DNA of 64,000 bases from Streptomyces sp. CHD11 (GTDB lineage: Bacteria; Actinomycetota; Actinomycetes; Streptomycetales; Streptomycetaceae), in NCBI RefSeq assembly GCF_018638295.1, contig NZ_JABTTS010000023.1, forward strand, positions 4,849-68,848, given 5' to 3'. Shown piece by piece: positions 9,487 to 19,407 of the stretch (position 1 is its first letter; each line of letters starts with the position of its first letter). Under the pieces are notes generated by a model. It saw only the letters and a list, made by a program, of their open reading frames with translations, was not told the origin of the DNA and did no database searches. A program made the translations under genes and the position numbers.

Positions 9487-11813
9487 GACGCCGTCCTCCG
9501 TGTTCCCGTGCGGCCGGCGTGCCGGTGGCGGGTGCTCCGGGGGGCACCGCCGCCGGGTCCGCCGGCCCGTCGTCGCTCGCGGCGGCGGGTTTCGCGGTTG
9601 GTGTTCTCCGGTGAGGCGACCGTGCCGGGCTGCTGCGGGTCGGCGGGGTCGCCGCCGTCCTGCGGTGTGGTGGCCCCGGCGTCGGGCGAGGGGGTGGCGC
9701 GGTCCTTGGCGGGGTCCTTGGAGACCTTCGGGGACTTGATGGTGCCGTCCGTGCGAACCTTGGGGAGCGTCTTCTGCGGGGTGGGCAGCAGCGCCTTCTT
9801 CTTGTCGATCTCGCCGTCCTCGGAGACGCCGTACAGCGCGTTGTAGATGTTGCGCACGGCTGGGCCGGAAGCGCCGGATCCCGTGCCGCCCTGGGAGATC
9901 GTCATGACGATCGAGTAGTCCTCGGTGTAGGTGGTGAACCAGGACGTGGTCTGCTTGCCGTGGACCTCGGCGGTGCCGGTCTTGGCGTGCATCGGGATCT
10001 CGTCCTGTGGCCAGCCCCCGAACCGCCATGCGGCCGTACCGCGGGTGGCGACTCCCTCGAGGGCTTCGTCGATCTGGGCGAGGGTCTTCTTCGAGGTCGG
10101 CAGTTTGCCGTACGCCTTGGGTTCGATCTCGGTGACCGTCTTGCCGTCGGGGCTGATGACGGCCTTGCCGACGGTGGGGTGGAGGAGGGTGCCGCCGTTG
10201 GAGAGGGCCGCGTAGATGGTGGCCATCTGGAGGGGCGTCACGAGGGTGTCGCCCTGGCCGATGGAGTAGTTGACGGAGTCACCCGCGCGCAGCCGGTTGC
10301 CTTCGAGGCAGTTCTCGTAGGCGATCATCTCGGCGTAGCTGCCGTCCTTCTTCCCGTACTTGCACCAGTCGTCCTTGTTGGCCGTCCAGTAGTCCTTCTT
10401 CCACTGGCGGTCGGGGACGCGGCCGGACACCTCGTTGGGCAGGTCGATGCCGGTCTCTTCGCCGAGGCCGAACTGGTGGGCGGTCTTGTAGAACCAGTCG
10501 TGGGCGTTCTTCTTCGGCTTGTTGCCGCCGTCGCGCTTCCACTCCTCGTGGGAGAGCCGGTAGAAGACGGTGTCGCAGGAGACCTCGAGGGCGCGGCCGA
10601 GGCTGATGCCTCCGAAGCTCTGCGACTCGAAGTTCTTGAAGACCTGTCCGCCGATGGAGTACGAGCTGGAGCACTCGTAGGGGCCCTCGAAGGAGTATCC
10701 GGCCTGTATGGCGGCGGCGGTGGGGATCACCTTGAAGACGGAGCCGGGGGCGGACAGGCCCTGGATGGCACGGTTGAGCAGCGGGTAGTTGGACTTCTTG
10801 CCGGTGAGGGTGGCGTAGTCCTTGGCGGAGATGCCGCCGACCCAGGCGTTGGGGTCGTAGCTCGGGTTGGAGGCCATGGCGACGATGCGGCCGGTCTTGG
10901 CCTCCATGACGACGACGGCGCCGGAGTCGGCCTCGTAGTTGCGGTTGGTGTTGCGGTCGTGCTGCTTGCGGGCTTCCTTCATCGCCTCGTTCAGCTCGTA
11001 CTCGGCGACGCGCTGGACGCGGGAGTCGATGCTGGTGACGAGGTTGGCGCCGGGCTGGGCCGGGTCGGCCTGGGCCTCGCCGAGGACGCGGCCGAGCTTG
11101 TCGACCTCGTAGCGGGTGACGCCGGCCTTGCCGCGCAACTGCTTGTCGTACTGGCGCTCCAGGCCGGAGCGGCCGACCATGTCGGAGCGCAGGTAGGGCG
11201 AGCTGGTGTCCTGCGCCTGCTGGATCTCCTCGTCGGTGACGGGCGAGAGGTAGCCGAGGACCTGGGCGGTGTTGGCCTTGCCGGGGCTCGTGTAGCGGCG
11301 CAGGGCCTGCGGTTCGGCGGTGATGCCGGGGAAGTCCTCGGCGCGTTCGCGGATCTGCAGGGCCTGTTTGGGGGTGGCCTCGTCGGTGATGGGGATGGGC
11401 TGGTACGGCGAGCCGTTCCAGCAGGGCTGGGGGGTCTCGGCGTTGCAGAGGCGGACCTTCTGCTCGACATCCTGGGGCTTCATGCCGAGGACACCGGCGA
11501 GTTTGGTGAGGACCGCTTTGCCGTCGTCCTTCATCTTCATGAGGTCGGTGCGCGAGGCGGAGACGACCAGCCGGGTCTCGTTGTCCGCGAGGGCCACACC
11601 GCGGGCGTCCAGGATGGAGCCGCGGACGGCGGGCTGGACGACCTGCTGGACGTGGTTGCCGGATGCCTCCTTGGCGTACTGGTCGCCCTCGCGGATCTGG
11701 AGGTACCACAGGCGCCCGCCGAGGGTGCCCAGGAGGGAGACGACGAGGACCTGGATGACGACGAGCCGGATCTGGACCCGCGGGCTGCGGCCGGTCTCGG
11801 GGATGTTGGTCAC
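9483..11813 (-). CDS. mrdA: penicillin-binding protein 2 (class B transpeptidase)
   Basis: 776 aa. It has one N-terminal membrane anchor (about residues 15-40), a PBP dimerisation domain and a transpeptidase domain with active S358 (SVFK) and K611 (KTGTAEV). The last ~110 residues are a Pro/Arg-rich low-complexity tail. GTG 11813 has a perfect GGGAGG site 7 nt upstream. Codons further upstream (to 11903) are open but lack such a site. It cross-links septal or spore wall glycan made by RodA. Confidence 0.93.
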   Translation of the reverse strand: MTNIPETGRSPRVQIRLVVIQVLVVSLLGTLGGRLWYLQIREGDQYAKEASGNHVQQVVQPAVRGSILDARGVALADNETRLVVSASRTDLMKMKDDGKAVLTKLAGVLGMKPQDVEQKVRLCNAETPQPCWNGSPYQPIPITDEATPKQALQIRERAEDFPGITAEPQALRRYTSPGKANTAQVLGYLSPVTDEEIQQAQDTSSPYLRSDMVGRSGLERQYDKQLRGKAGVTRYEVDKLGRVLGEAQADPAQPGANLVTSIDSRVQRVAEYELNEAMKEARKQHDRNTNRNYEADSGAVVVMEAKTGRIVAMASNPSYDPNAWVGGISAKDYATLTGKKSNYPLLNRAIQGLSAPGSVFKVIPTAAAIQAGYSFEGPYECSSSYSIGGQVFKNFESQSFGGISLGRALEVSCDTVFYRLSHEEWKRDGGNKPKKNAHDWFYKTAHQFGLGEETGIDLPNEVSGRVPDRQWKKDYWTANKDDWCKYGKKDGSYAEMIAYENCLEGNRLRAGDSVNYSIGQGDTLVTPLQMATIYAALSNGGTLLHPTVGKAVISPDGKTVTEIEPKAYGKLPTSKKTLAQIDEALEGVATRGTAAWRFGGWPQDEIPMHAKTGTAEVHGKQTTSWFTTYTEDYSIVMTISQGGTGSGASGPAVRNIYNALYGVSEDGEIDKKKALLPTPQKTLPKVRTDGTIKSPKVSKDPAKDRATPSPDAGATTPQDGGDPADPQQPGTVASPENTNRETRRRERRRAGGPGGGAPRSTRHRHAGRTGTRRTAS

Positions 11814-11927
11814 GCGGTTTCCTCCCTTCTCAGAGCGTGTGCGGGGGTGTGTGTACGAGTGATGAACGGCTGGTGTGCCGGTCGGCGTTCCGCCGTTGTT
11901 CACTCGTTCCGGTGAAGTTGTGGGAGG

Positions 11928-12596
11928 TCACAGGCGCTTGACCCCCTTGATGCGGCCGGCGCGGGCGGTCCGGGCGCGGGCCGCCCTGACCTTCAGTCCG
12001 CCGCGCTGGCCGCCGATGCGCAGTCCGGTGCCGCCGGAGAGCCAGCCGGAGGAGATGTCGCCGGACCCGGCGGAGCCGGTTTCGGCGAGTGGGTCGTTCT
12101 CGGCGCGCCGGGCCAGGACCATGACGCCGGGGACGACGAACGGTGCGAGCAGCAGGTCGTACAGGGCGGCGGTGAACAGCAGGCCGCTGAGGCCGACATG
12201 GCGGGCGGCGGTGTCCCCGACGAGGGCGCCGACGCCGGCGTAGAGCAGGGTGGACCCGACGGCGGCGGCGACCACCACGACCATCGGGCCGGTGGCGGAC
12301 TTCACCTGGCCGCTCTCGGGTTTGACGAGTCCGGCGAGGTAGCCGATGACGCACAGCACGAGGGCGTAGCGGCCGGCGGCGTGGTCGGCGGGCGGGACGA
12401 GGTCGGCGAGGAGTCCGGCGCCGAAGCCGACGAGGGCGCCGCCGACGTGACCGTAGACCAGGGCGAGGCCGAGGACCACCAGCAGCAGCAGGTCGGGGAC
12501 GGCGCCCGGGAGGTGGAGGCGGGCGAGGACACTCACCTGGACCACCATGGCCACGACGATCAGCGAGCTGGAGAGCAGGATCCGGTTGACGCGCAT
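11928..12596 (-). CDS. mreD: rod shape-determining protein MreD
   Basis: 222 aa with five to six predicted membrane segments (ILLSSSLIVVAMVVQVSVLA at the N-terminus) and a basic C-terminal tail (ARTARAGRIKGVKRL). MreD is the integral membrane partner of MreC. ATG 12596 is 13 nt after the mreC stop, and mrdA starts 115 nt downstream of its own stop, consistent with a single operon. Confidence 0.9.
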   Translation of the reverse strand: MRVNRILLSSSLIVVAMVVQVSVLARLHLPGAVPDLLLLVVLGLALVYGHVGGALVGFGAGLLADLVPPADHAAGRYALVLCVIGYLAGLVKPESGQVKSATGPMVVVVAAAVGSTLLYAGVGALVGDTAARHVGLSGLLFTAALYDLLLAPFVVPGVMVLARRAENDPLAETGSAGSGDISSGWLSGGTGLRIGGQRGGLKVRAARARTARAGRIKGVKRL

Positions 12597-12609
12597 GGGG
12601 TGACAGCTC

Positions 12610-13551
12610 CTACTGCTCTTGCTGGTTCAGGCCGTCGGCAGCGGCGGAGGGGGTGACGGTCACCGTCACGGTCGGCGTGGGCGTCGGCTTGGGCTTCTCG
12701 GGCAGCACCGTGTCGCGCGGGTCCTTCTCGGGGGCCTGGACGACGACGCCGACGACGTCGAGTTTGCTGAAGCTGACGAACGGCGTGACGTAGAGGGTGC
12801 GGGTGAGGTCGCCGCCGGAGGGGTCGACGCGGGAGACGACGCCGACCGGGACGCCGGGCACGAACGGCTTGTCGGCCTGTGAGCCGAAGGTGACGAGGCG
12901 GTCGCCCTTCTTGATCTCGGCCTTGCCGTTGAGCAGTTCCACCCGCAGCGGACGGTCGCCCTGGCCGGCGGCGAAGCCCAGTTCGTCGGAGCTCTCCATG
13001 CGGGTGCCGACGGTGAAGTCGGGGTCGCTGGCGAGCAGCACGGTGGCGGTGTTCGGGCCGACGGTGGTGACGCGGCCGACGAGTCCGTCGCCGTTGAGGA
13101 CGGTCATGTCGCGCTCGATGCCGTCGTTCGCGCCCGCGTCGATGGTGATGGTCCAGGAGAAGCCCTGGGCCGCTCCTATGGCGATGACCTGGGCGCCCTT
13201 GATGCCGTACTGGCCCTTGCCGGAGATCTTCAGCAGTCTGTCGAGCTGGGCGAGGCGGCTGCGGGTGCGGTCGTCGCTGCCGAGTTCGGCCTTGAGCGCG
13301 GCGTTCTGCTGCTCCAGTTCGGCGAGCCGGTCGTGCCGGTCGCCGGATTCGCGGACGGCGGTGACGGCGTTGCCGATCGGGTCGACCGCGCTGGACACGC
13401 CGTTCTCGATCGGACCGAAGACGGTCGCCGCGGCGCGCCGGGCACCGTCGACCGGTGAATCCTCCCCGCCGCGGATGTCCACCGTGATCAGTGCGAACGC
13501 GGTGGCGATCAGCAGCACCAGGAGCAGCCGGCTCTCTCGTGTGTCCCTCAC
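12610..13551 (-). CDS. mreC: rod shape-determining protein MreC
   Basis: 313 aa with an N-terminal membrane anchor (LLLVLLIATAFALITVDI), a coiled coil (RHDRLAELEQQNAALKAEL) and the MreC beta domain (VIAIGAAQGFSWTITIDAGA). A threonine/proline-rich tail follows. MreC is an extracytoplasmic scaffold linking MreB filaments to the wall machinery, used mainly in spore-wall synthesis in Streptomyces. GTG start at 13551. Confidence 0.92.
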   Translation of the reverse strand: MRDTRESRLLLVLLIATAFALITVDIRGGEDSPVDGARRAAATVFGPIENGVSSAVDPIGNAVTAVRESGDRHDRLAELEQQNAALKAELGSDDRTRSRLAQLDRLLKISGKGQYGIKGAQVIAIGAAQGFSWTITIDAGANDGIERDMTVLNGDGLVGRVTTVGPNTATVLLASDPDFTVGTRMESSDELGFAAGQGDRPLRVELLNGKAEIKKGDRLVTFGSQADKPFVPGVPVGVVSRVDPSGGDLTRTLYVTPFVSFSKLDVVGVVVQAPEKDPRDTVLPEKPKPTPTPTVTVTVTPSAAADGLNQQEQ

Positions 13552-13665
13552 GTGCGGCGGCCGTGCCTTCCTCGTCGAGAACGGGTGTGCGATGTCGTGT
13601 TGTTCAGTCGGTCCGGATGTCCGGCGGCCTGGTTCCCGAGGGCCGGCGGTACGGTGCCCGGCGTT

Positions 13666-13710
13666 CGGGTCTCCGGCGGTCGGGTGTCCGGCGGTCGGGT
13701 GCCTGACGGT
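13666..13710. repeat. 15-nt tandem repeat, three units
   Basis: CGGGTCTCCGGCGGT, CGGGTGTCCGGCGGT and CGGGTGCCTGACGGT follow each other in the 261-nt gap between mreC and mreB. The gap otherwise shows no gene and may hold an internal promoter for mreCD. The repeat is probably slippage-derived. Confidence 0.6.
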
Positions 13711-13812
13711 CCGTGGGGTGTTTCGAGGCTTATGGGGGAGCCTATGCGTCTATACCAGCGATCCGCCGTACGAGAGGAGAACATCCCGTACGGCGGAATC
13801 GAAGCGTTGTTG

Positions 13813-14844
13813 TCATCTGCGGGGCTGGGCGTCCAGCACCTGCTGGAGCGCCTCGAACTCCTCGACGCACTTGCCGGAGCCGAGCGCCACGCTGTCCAGC
13901 GGGTCCTCGGCGATGTGGATCGGCATGCCCGTCTCCCGGCGCAGCCGCTCGTCGAGGCCGCGCAGCAGCGCTCCGCCGCCGGTCAGCACGATTCCCCGGT
14001 CCATGATGTCGCCGGAGAGCTCCGGCGGGCACTTGTCGAGGGTCGTCTTGACCGCGTCCACGATGGCGTTGACGGGCTCCTCGATCGCCTTGCGTACTTC
14101 GCCCGCGGAGATGACGACGGTCTTGGGCAGTCCGGACACCAGGTCCCGGCCGCGGATTTCGGTGTGCTCGTCGGTGTCGAGGTCGTACGCCGAACCGATC
14201 GTGATCTTGATCTGTTCGGCCGAGCGCTCACCCAGCAGGAGGGAGTACTCCTTCTTGATGTGCTGGATGATGGCGTTGTCCAGTTCGTCGCCCGCGACGC
14301 GGATGGACTGGGCGGTGACGATGCCGCCGAGGGAGATGACCGCGACCTCCGTGGTGCCGCCACCGATGTCCACCACCATGTTGCCGGTGGCCTCGTGGAC
14401 CGGCAGCCCGGAGCCGATGGCGGCGGCCATGGGCTCCTCGATGATGTGCACCTGGCGGGCGCCCGCCTGGGACGACGCCTCGATGACGGCGCGGCGCTCG
14501 ACGCCGGTGATGCCCGAGGGCACACAGACGACGACCCGCGGACGGGCCAGGTACCTCCGCTTGTGGATCTTCAGGATGAAGTAGCGGAGCATCCGCTCGG
14601 TGATCTCGAAGTCGGCGATGACGCCGTCCTTCAGCGGACGTACGGCAACGATGTTGCCGGGTGTGCGCCCGATCATCTTCTTCGCTTCGGCACCGACCGC
14701 GAGGATGCCACCGGTGTTGGTGTTGATCGCGACGACGGACGGCTCGTTGAGTACGATCCCGCGACCCCTGACGTACACCAGCGTGTTGGCGGTCCCGAGG
14801 TCGACAGCCATGTCACGGCCGATGAACGACATTGAGTTCCCCAT
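13813..14844 (-). CDS. mreB: rod shape-determining actin homologue MreB
   Basis: 343 aa with the actin-fold phosphate loops (MAVDLGTANTLVYVRGRGIV and MVVDIGGGTTEVAVISLGG) and the adenosine motif GIVLTGGGALL. In Streptomyces it supports spore-wall integrity. ATG 14844 (MGNSMSF) is used here. ATG 14832 (MSFIGRDM), preceded by GGGGAA, is an equally good start. The open frame extends upstream to 14943 without conserved sequence. It is the first gene of the mre cluster. Confidence 0.93.
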   Translation of the reverse strand: MGNSMSFIGRDMAVDLGTANTLVYVRGRGIVLNEPSVVAINTNTGGILAVGAEAKKMIGRTPGNIVAVRPLKDGVIADFEITERMLRYFILKIHKRRYLARPRVVVCVPSGITGVERRAVIEASSQAGARQVHIIEEPMAAAIGSGLPVHEATGNMVVDIGGGTTEVAVISLGGIVTAQSIRVAGDELDNAIIQHIKKEYSLLLGERSAEQIKITIGSAYDLDTDEHTEIRGRDLVSGLPKTVVISAGEVRKAIEEPVNAIVDAVKTTLDKCPPELSGDIMDRGIVLTGGGALLRGLDERLRRETGMPIHIAEDPLDSVALGSGKCVEEFEALQQVLDAQPRR

Positions 14845-15321
14845 CAGGATTCGGCTGGCCTTCCCACGAGCTTGAGGGCTTCTCAGGTTGGCGAGGTGGG
14901 TGCGGTGACGTGAAGGCTCCATGGTAGACGCGCCTTCGCGCACACGGTGCGAGGGTCTTCGCCATTGTCATCAGATGGCGCGTCGCCTTGCTTGTGGAGA
15001 CGGGCGAACGGGGGCATCCGTTCCCCCGAACGCCACGCATATGCCAGAAATGGCCCGGGGGCAAAGCCCCCAGACCATCCGACAGGCGGCAAATGAGCCG
15101 CACGGGGCCGCGACGTGATCGTTATGCGCGGGTTTCCCGCACGTCCGGCCGTACGGCGTCACCCGCGACCCGCTGTACGGCGTCACGCACGGCGCGTCGC
15201 GGCGACGGCCCGCACCAGCGCCGAACAGCGTGGCTCACGACCACCGCACGGCGTCGCTCACGACCACCGCGCGGCGCCCCGCACGGCCGCCGTGCGGCCG
15301 CCGCACGGCCGCCGCACTGCG
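14845..15321. other. non-coding gap between mreB and ndk
   Basis: No gene is evident. The mreB promoter should be here. Around 15230-15290 the sequence CTCACGACCACCGC recurs at 14-22-nt intervals, next to GCACGGCCGCC repeats that can fold (15277-15320). These look like slippage-derived low-complexity repeats at the 3' side of ndk. Confidence 0.5.
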
Positions 15322-15735
15322 TCAGGCGCGCCCGGGGAAGAAGATCTTCACCTCGCGCTCGGCGGACTCCTCGGAGTCGGAGGCGTGGATCAGGTTCTCC
15401 CGGACGATCACACCGAAGTCGCCCCGGATGGACCCCGCCTCGGCGGCGATCGGGTCCGTGGGACCCGCCAGCCGGCGGACGCCCTCGATGACCCGCTCAC
15501 CCTCGACGATCATCGCCACGACCGGGCCGGACTCCATGAACTCCATCAGCGGCTCATAGAACGGGCGGCCGACGTGCTCCGCGTAGTGCTGCTCCAGCGT
15601 GGCACGGTCCAAGGTGCGCAGCTCCAGCGCCACGATCCGCCAGTCGGCCTTGCGCTCGATACGGCCGATGATCTCGCCGACCAGTGAGCGGCGGACGGCG
15701 TCCGGCTTCAGGAGGACGAGGGTGCGCTGGGTCAT
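15322..15735 (-). CDS. ndk: nucleoside diphosphate kinase
   Basis: 137 aa, the full family length. It transfers the gamma phosphate of ATP to NDPs through phospho-His117 in the signature NLIHASDS. The N-terminus MTQRTLVLLKPDAV is typical. It is monocistronic by spacing: the next gene downstream on this strand is mreB, 477 nt away, and DUF4233 ends 219 nt upstream. Confidence 0.96.
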   Translation of the reverse strand: MTQRTLVLLKPDAVRRSLVGEIIGRIERKADWRIVALELRTLDRATLEQHYAEHVGRPFYEPLMEFMESGPVVAMIVEGERVIEGVRRLAGPTDPIAAEAGSIRGDFGVIVRENLIHASDSEESAEREVKIFFPGRA

Positions 15736-15954
15736 GGTGTGCGGCTCCTTGCAGGCCAGGAAGTCGAATGACCCGAGGCTACCCGGTGGGACTGCGGGGC
15801 CGGCACCCGGACCGGCCCCGAAAGCCCCGCAGCGGCGGCGGGGAGCGCGATCAGCAACACGCCGATGCGGAAGGGAGAGCCGGGACCCCCTCCGTATCGG
15901 CGGAGAGGCCCGGGTGCCGGGCCCAGTGGAACCCCGGGCACCGACAGTGCCGCG

Positions 15955-16293
15955 TCACGCCTGCTGCTGCGCCGCGAACCGCGCCTTCGCTTCATCCACT
16001 TTTCGCCCGAAGTGCACTGACGTCCACCACAGCAGCGCGAAGACCGCGCCCATGAAGAACATCATCGGGACGAACACACCGGAGGCGACGAGGGCGATCT
16101 GCAGCGCCCAGCCGAGGGCCACCCCGCCGGGCCGGGTGATCATCCCGCACAGAGCCACGCAGAGGAACATCGCGATCCCGCACACCGTCCACACGGTGCC
16201 GGTGGAGAGATCCTGGTCCTTCATGGCGACCAGGCCGGCGAAACCGATGATGAAGAACTCGCCGATCAGCGTCGAAGCGCAGAGCGTACGCAC
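15955..16293 (-). CDS. DUF4233 membrane protein
   Basis: 112 aa with three to four membrane segments (FFIIGFAGLVAM, WTVCGIAMFLCVALCGMI, ALQIALVASGVFVPMMFFMG). It starts at GTG 16293, five bases after the folC stop, so it is cotranscribed with folC as in most actinobacteria. The function is unknown. A link to folate or membrane physiology rests on context only. Confidence 0.85.
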   Translation of the reverse strand: MRTLCASTLIGEFFIIGFAGLVAMKDQDLSTGTVWTVCGIAMFLCVALCGMITRPGGVALGWALQIALVASGVFVPMMFFMGAVFALLWWTSVHFGRKVDEAKARFAAQQQA

Positions 16294-16298
16294 GGGTC

Positions 16299-17819
16299 TC
16301 AGCCCCTCCTCAGGAGCAGTCGGGCCTCGCCGACGGTGATGACGGAGCCGGTGACGAGCACACCGCCGCCCGCGAACTCGCCCTCCTCCTCGGCCAGCGT
16401 GATCGCGGCCTCCAGCGCGTCCGGCAGCCGCGGTTCGACCTGGACGCGGTCCTCGCCGAACACCTCGACGGCGATCGCGGCCAGTTCGTCGGCGTCCATC
16501 GCGCGGTGGCTGGCGTTCTGGGTGACGACGACCTCGGCGAAGACCGGCTCGAACGCCTCCAGCAGCCCGCGGACGTTCTTGTCGCCGCTCGCGCCGACCA
16601 CACCGATGAGCCGGGTGAACTCGAACGCCTCTCCGATCGCCGCGGCCGCCGCCCGAGCACCCGCCGGATTGTGCGCGGCGTCCAGGACGACGGTCGGCGA
16701 GCGCCGTACCACCTCCAGCCGGCCCGGAGAGGCGACGGCGGCGAACGCCTTGCGCACGGTGTCGATGTCGAGCGGACGGGCGTGCTGGGAACCGACGCCG
16801 AAGAACGCCTCCACCGCGGCGAGCGCCACGGCGGCGTTGTGCGCCTGGTGCGCGCCGTGCAGCGGGAGGTACACCTCGGGGTACTCGCCGCCCAGCCCGC
16901 GCATCGTCACCATCTGGCCGCCGACGGCGATCTGCCGGGCGACGACCCCGAACTCCAGGCCTTCCCTGGCCACCGTGGCGTCCACCTCGACGGCCTTCTT
17001 CAGCAGCACCTGCGCGGCGTCGACCGGCTGCTGGGCCATGATCACCGTCGCGTCCCGCTTGATGACACCGGCCTTCTCGACGGCGATCTCGGCGGGCGTG
17101 TCGCCCAGCCGGTCGGTGTGGTCGAGGTCGATGGGCGTCACCACGGCGACACTCCCGTCGATCACGTTCGTCGCGTCCCAGCTGCCGCCCATGCCGACCT
17201 CGACGACCGCCACGTCCACGGGCGCGTCGGCGAAGGCGGCGTACGCCATGCCGGTGAGCACCTCGAAGAAGGACAGCCGGTACTCCTGCTGGGAGTCGAC
17301 CATCTCGACGTACGGCTTGATGTCCTGGTACGTCTCGATGAACCGCTCGGCGGTGACCGGCGCCCCGTCGAGGCTGATCCGCTCGGTGACCGACTGGACG
17401 TGCGGCGAGGTGTAGCGGCCGGTGCGCAGCTCGAAGGCACCGAGCAGGGCCTCGATCATGCGGGCGGTGGACGTCTTGCCGTTGGTGCCGGTGATGTGGA
17501 TCGACGGGTACGAGCGCTGGGGCTCGCCCAGGACGTCCATCAGCGCGGAGATACGGCTGACCGAGGGCTCGAGCTTGGTCTCGCCCCAGCGGGTGGCGAG
17601 CTCCGCCTCCACCTCGCGCAGCGCCTTGTCGACCCCGGGGTCCTCGGGGCGCGCGGGTGCCTCCGCCCGGGGCACGCCGCCCTGGGTGCGCAGGGTACGG
17701 CTGCCGGCCTCGATCACCGCGAGGTCGGGGTCGCGGCGGGTCTCCTCCTCGACGAGCTCCGCGAACTCGTCGAAGGTGTCGTCCGGGTCGGGACCTGCTG
17801 GTTCTGGGCGCTCGCTCAC
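16299..17819 (-). CDS. folC: folylpolyglutamate / dihydrofolate synthase
   Basis: 506 aa, Mur ligase fold. The ATP loop is ITGTNGKTSTARM, and the downstream motifs include HTDRLGDTPAEIAVEKAGVI and VLDAAHNPAGARA. It adds glutamate to folates and possibly to dihydropteroate. The first ~75 residues are an acidic extension. GTG start at 17819. It heads a two-gene unit with the DUF4233 gene. Confidence 0.93.
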   Translation of the reverse strand: MSERPEPAGPDPDDTFDEFAELVEEETRRDPDLAVIEAGSRTLRTQGGVPRAEAPARPEDPGVDKALREVEAELATRWGETKLEPSVSRISALMDVLGEPQRSYPSIHITGTNGKTSTARMIEALLGAFELRTGRYTSPHVQSVTERISLDGAPVTAERFIETYQDIKPYVEMVDSQQEYRLSFFEVLTGMAYAAFADAPVDVAVVEVGMGGSWDATNVIDGSVAVVTPIDLDHTDRLGDTPAEIAVEKAGVIKRDATVIMAQQPVDAAQVLLKKAVEVDATVAREGLEFGVVARQIAVGGQMVTMRGLGGEYPEVYLPLHGAHQAHNAAVALAAVEAFFGVGSQHARPLDIDTVRKAFAAVASPGRLEVVRRSPTVVLDAAHNPAGARAAAAAIGEAFEFTRLIGVVGASGDKNVRGLLEAFEPVFAEVVVTQNASHRAMDADELAAIAVEVFGEDRVQVEPRLPDALEAAITLAEEEGEFAGGGVLVTGSVITVGEARLLLRRG

Positions 17820-17871
17820 GGTGCCAGTCTACGGACCGCCCGGCCCGTGCCCGGCAGGCCCCGCTCCCGCG

Positions 17872-18927
17872 TCAGCCGAGCCATCTGCGCAGCCCCATCC
17901 GGCCCCACAGAACGCTCACCGCGAAGGCCAGCGCGGCGGCGGCCGACGCCGACACGGCGAGCGCCGCGGGCGCCCAGTAGCCGCGCGGCAGCCACTCGGC
18001 GACCGGCCTGACCAGCAGCATCACGCACAGCAGATGTACCAGGTACGTCCCGAACGACGCGTCCGACAGCCGCCCGAGCACCGCCCGCGCCCGCTCCGGC
18101 ACCCGCGACCCGCGACCCGCGCCGAGCACCGCGAAGGTCAGCGCGGCCACCGTCACGCTCCCGTACGCGGCGGGATGCCGCACGGTGAGCTGGTACACGA
18201 CGAGGGCAGCGAACGCGACCGCGGCGCCCGCGAGCCACAGCGGGCGCGGGCCGCACCGCCGGGCGGCGAGCAGGGCGGCACCCGCCACCGCGTACCCCAG
18301 CGAGGACAGCGACACGCTCCACTCCCAGTCGGGCAGCGGCAGCCCGGTGAGCGTCCGCGCGTCCCCGGCGAAGGCCGGTGCGACGGCGAACGCGACCAGC
18401 AGCGGCAGGGCCCGGCGGGGCGTGGCGCGCCGCCTGACGACCAGCACCGTGACGCCGAGGAGCAGCACGAGCGGCACGTAGGCGTAGAGGTACCAGAGGT
18501 GGAAGGCGGCCCGCACGGAGCCGAAGAGCGCGCGCGCCGCCTCCTCGGCGCCGCCGTCCGGAGGCGGCCCGGCCAGGTACTGCCAGAGGAGGTAGACCGC
18601 CGTCCACACCGCCATCGGACGCAGGATCCGGCCGAGCCGGGTGAGGAGCTGGGCCTCGTCGCGCACCGGTGAGCCGGACAGGGCGGCCCAGCCGGCCATC
18701 GCGAAGAACGCGGGCACGGCGAACCGGCCGGCCGAGTCGCCGACCACGCCGGTGGTGCGGTGTCCGGCGTGGAGGAACTCGGCGGAGGCGTGCACCAGCA
18801 CGACGGCGGCGGTGCAGACGACCCGCAGGAGGTCGATGTCGTGGCGCCGCTCCCGCTCGGACGCACGCCGCGCGGGCGGTCCGGCGGGCGGTGCGGCGGC
18901 GGTGGTGGTGGGCACGGTGCGGGACAT
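17872..18927 (-). CDS. acyltransferase-3 family membrane protein
   Basis: 351 aa. An Ala/Pro/Arg-rich N-terminus is followed by IDLLRVVCTAAVVLVHASAE, the conserved first helix and His of acyltransferase 3 (OafA-like) proteins. About ten membrane helices are predicted. It probably O-acylates a surface sugar, wall polymer or small molecule. The substrate cannot be told. ATG 18927 follows AGGAG by about 10 nt. It ends 52 nt before folC starts and may be read into it. Confidence 0.82.
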   Translation of the reverse strand: MSRTVPTTTAAAPPAGPPARRASERERRHDIDLLRVVCTAAVVLVHASAEFLHAGHRTTGVVGDSAGRFAVPAFFAMAGWAALSGSPVRDEAQLLTRLGRILRPMAVWTAVYLLWQYLAGPPPDGGAEEAARALFGSVRAAFHLWYLYAYVPLVLLLGVTVLVVRRRATPRRALPLLVAFAVAPAFAGDARTLTGLPLPDWEWSVSLSSLGYAVAGAALLAARRCGPRPLWLAGAAVAFAALVVYQLTVRHPAAYGSVTVAALTFAVLGAGRGSRVPERARAVLGRLSDASFGTYLVHLLCVMLLVRPVAEWLPRGYWAPAALAVSASAAAALAFAVSVLWGRMGLRRWLG

Positions 18928-19016
18928 CGGAGGGCGTGCTCCTGACGGCGTCGGCCTGCGGAGGATCACGCCACAGGATCCCGCCGGCGGGTTACGCGAC
19001 GGCCGCCATCACGTGA

Positions 19017-19047
19017 ACGGCCCCCGGCCGGAGAGGTCGGGGGCCGT
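19017..19047 (-). terminator. candidate valS terminator
   Basis: ACGGCCCCC and GGGGGCCGT arms (19017-19025 and 19039-19047), about 360 nt downstream of valS and upstream of the acyltransferase gene. The 480-nt gap between the two genes is otherwise repeat-rich and shows no gene. Confidence 0.5.
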
Positions 19048-19082
19048 GCACGAGCGGGGGGCCGGGTGGCCGGCCGGTCGGC

Positions 19083-19115
19083 GGTCGGTGGCCGGTCGGT
19101 GGCCGGTCGGTAGCC
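19083..19115. repeat. 11-nt tandem repeat downstream of valS
   Basis: GGTCGGTGGCC occurs twice and GGTCGGTAGCC once, head to tail. Degenerate relatives (GCCGATGGCCGGTGGCC) follow, and GGTGCCGGAAC-type repeats occur near 19370-19395. Probably slippage-derived. Confidence 0.6.
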
Positions 19116-19407
19116 GATGGCCGGTGGCCAGGCGGTCGGGTGGCCCCGGCCGGGAACGGTCGGAAACCGTGGCCGGCTTCAGGACCGTGGACTGCCCGGG
19201 ATCGCGGACGATCGGGGTCCCGGAGGTGGTTCAGGGCCTGGAACATCTCGCCGCCGCGAACCGCACGGCGCCGGGGACTAACCGGTGCCGGGAGCGTCCG
19301 GCGCCGCACCGTCCGGGCCGGGAACCACCCCGACACCGGGGCCGTCCGGCGCCGGGACCTGCCCAGCGCCGGAACCGGCCGGTGCCGGAACGGGCCCCGG
19401 CACCGGG

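Noticed and set aside
9960..11915. 651-codon plus-strand frame opposite mrdA
   Set aside because: Antisense shadow of the PBP2 gene, which has all transpeptidase motifs and a perfect ribosome site.
15230..15320. possible small RNA in the repeat-rich ndk-mreB gap
   Set aside because: The repeats fold, but no promoter-terminator arrangement is visible, and the sequence looks like slippage.
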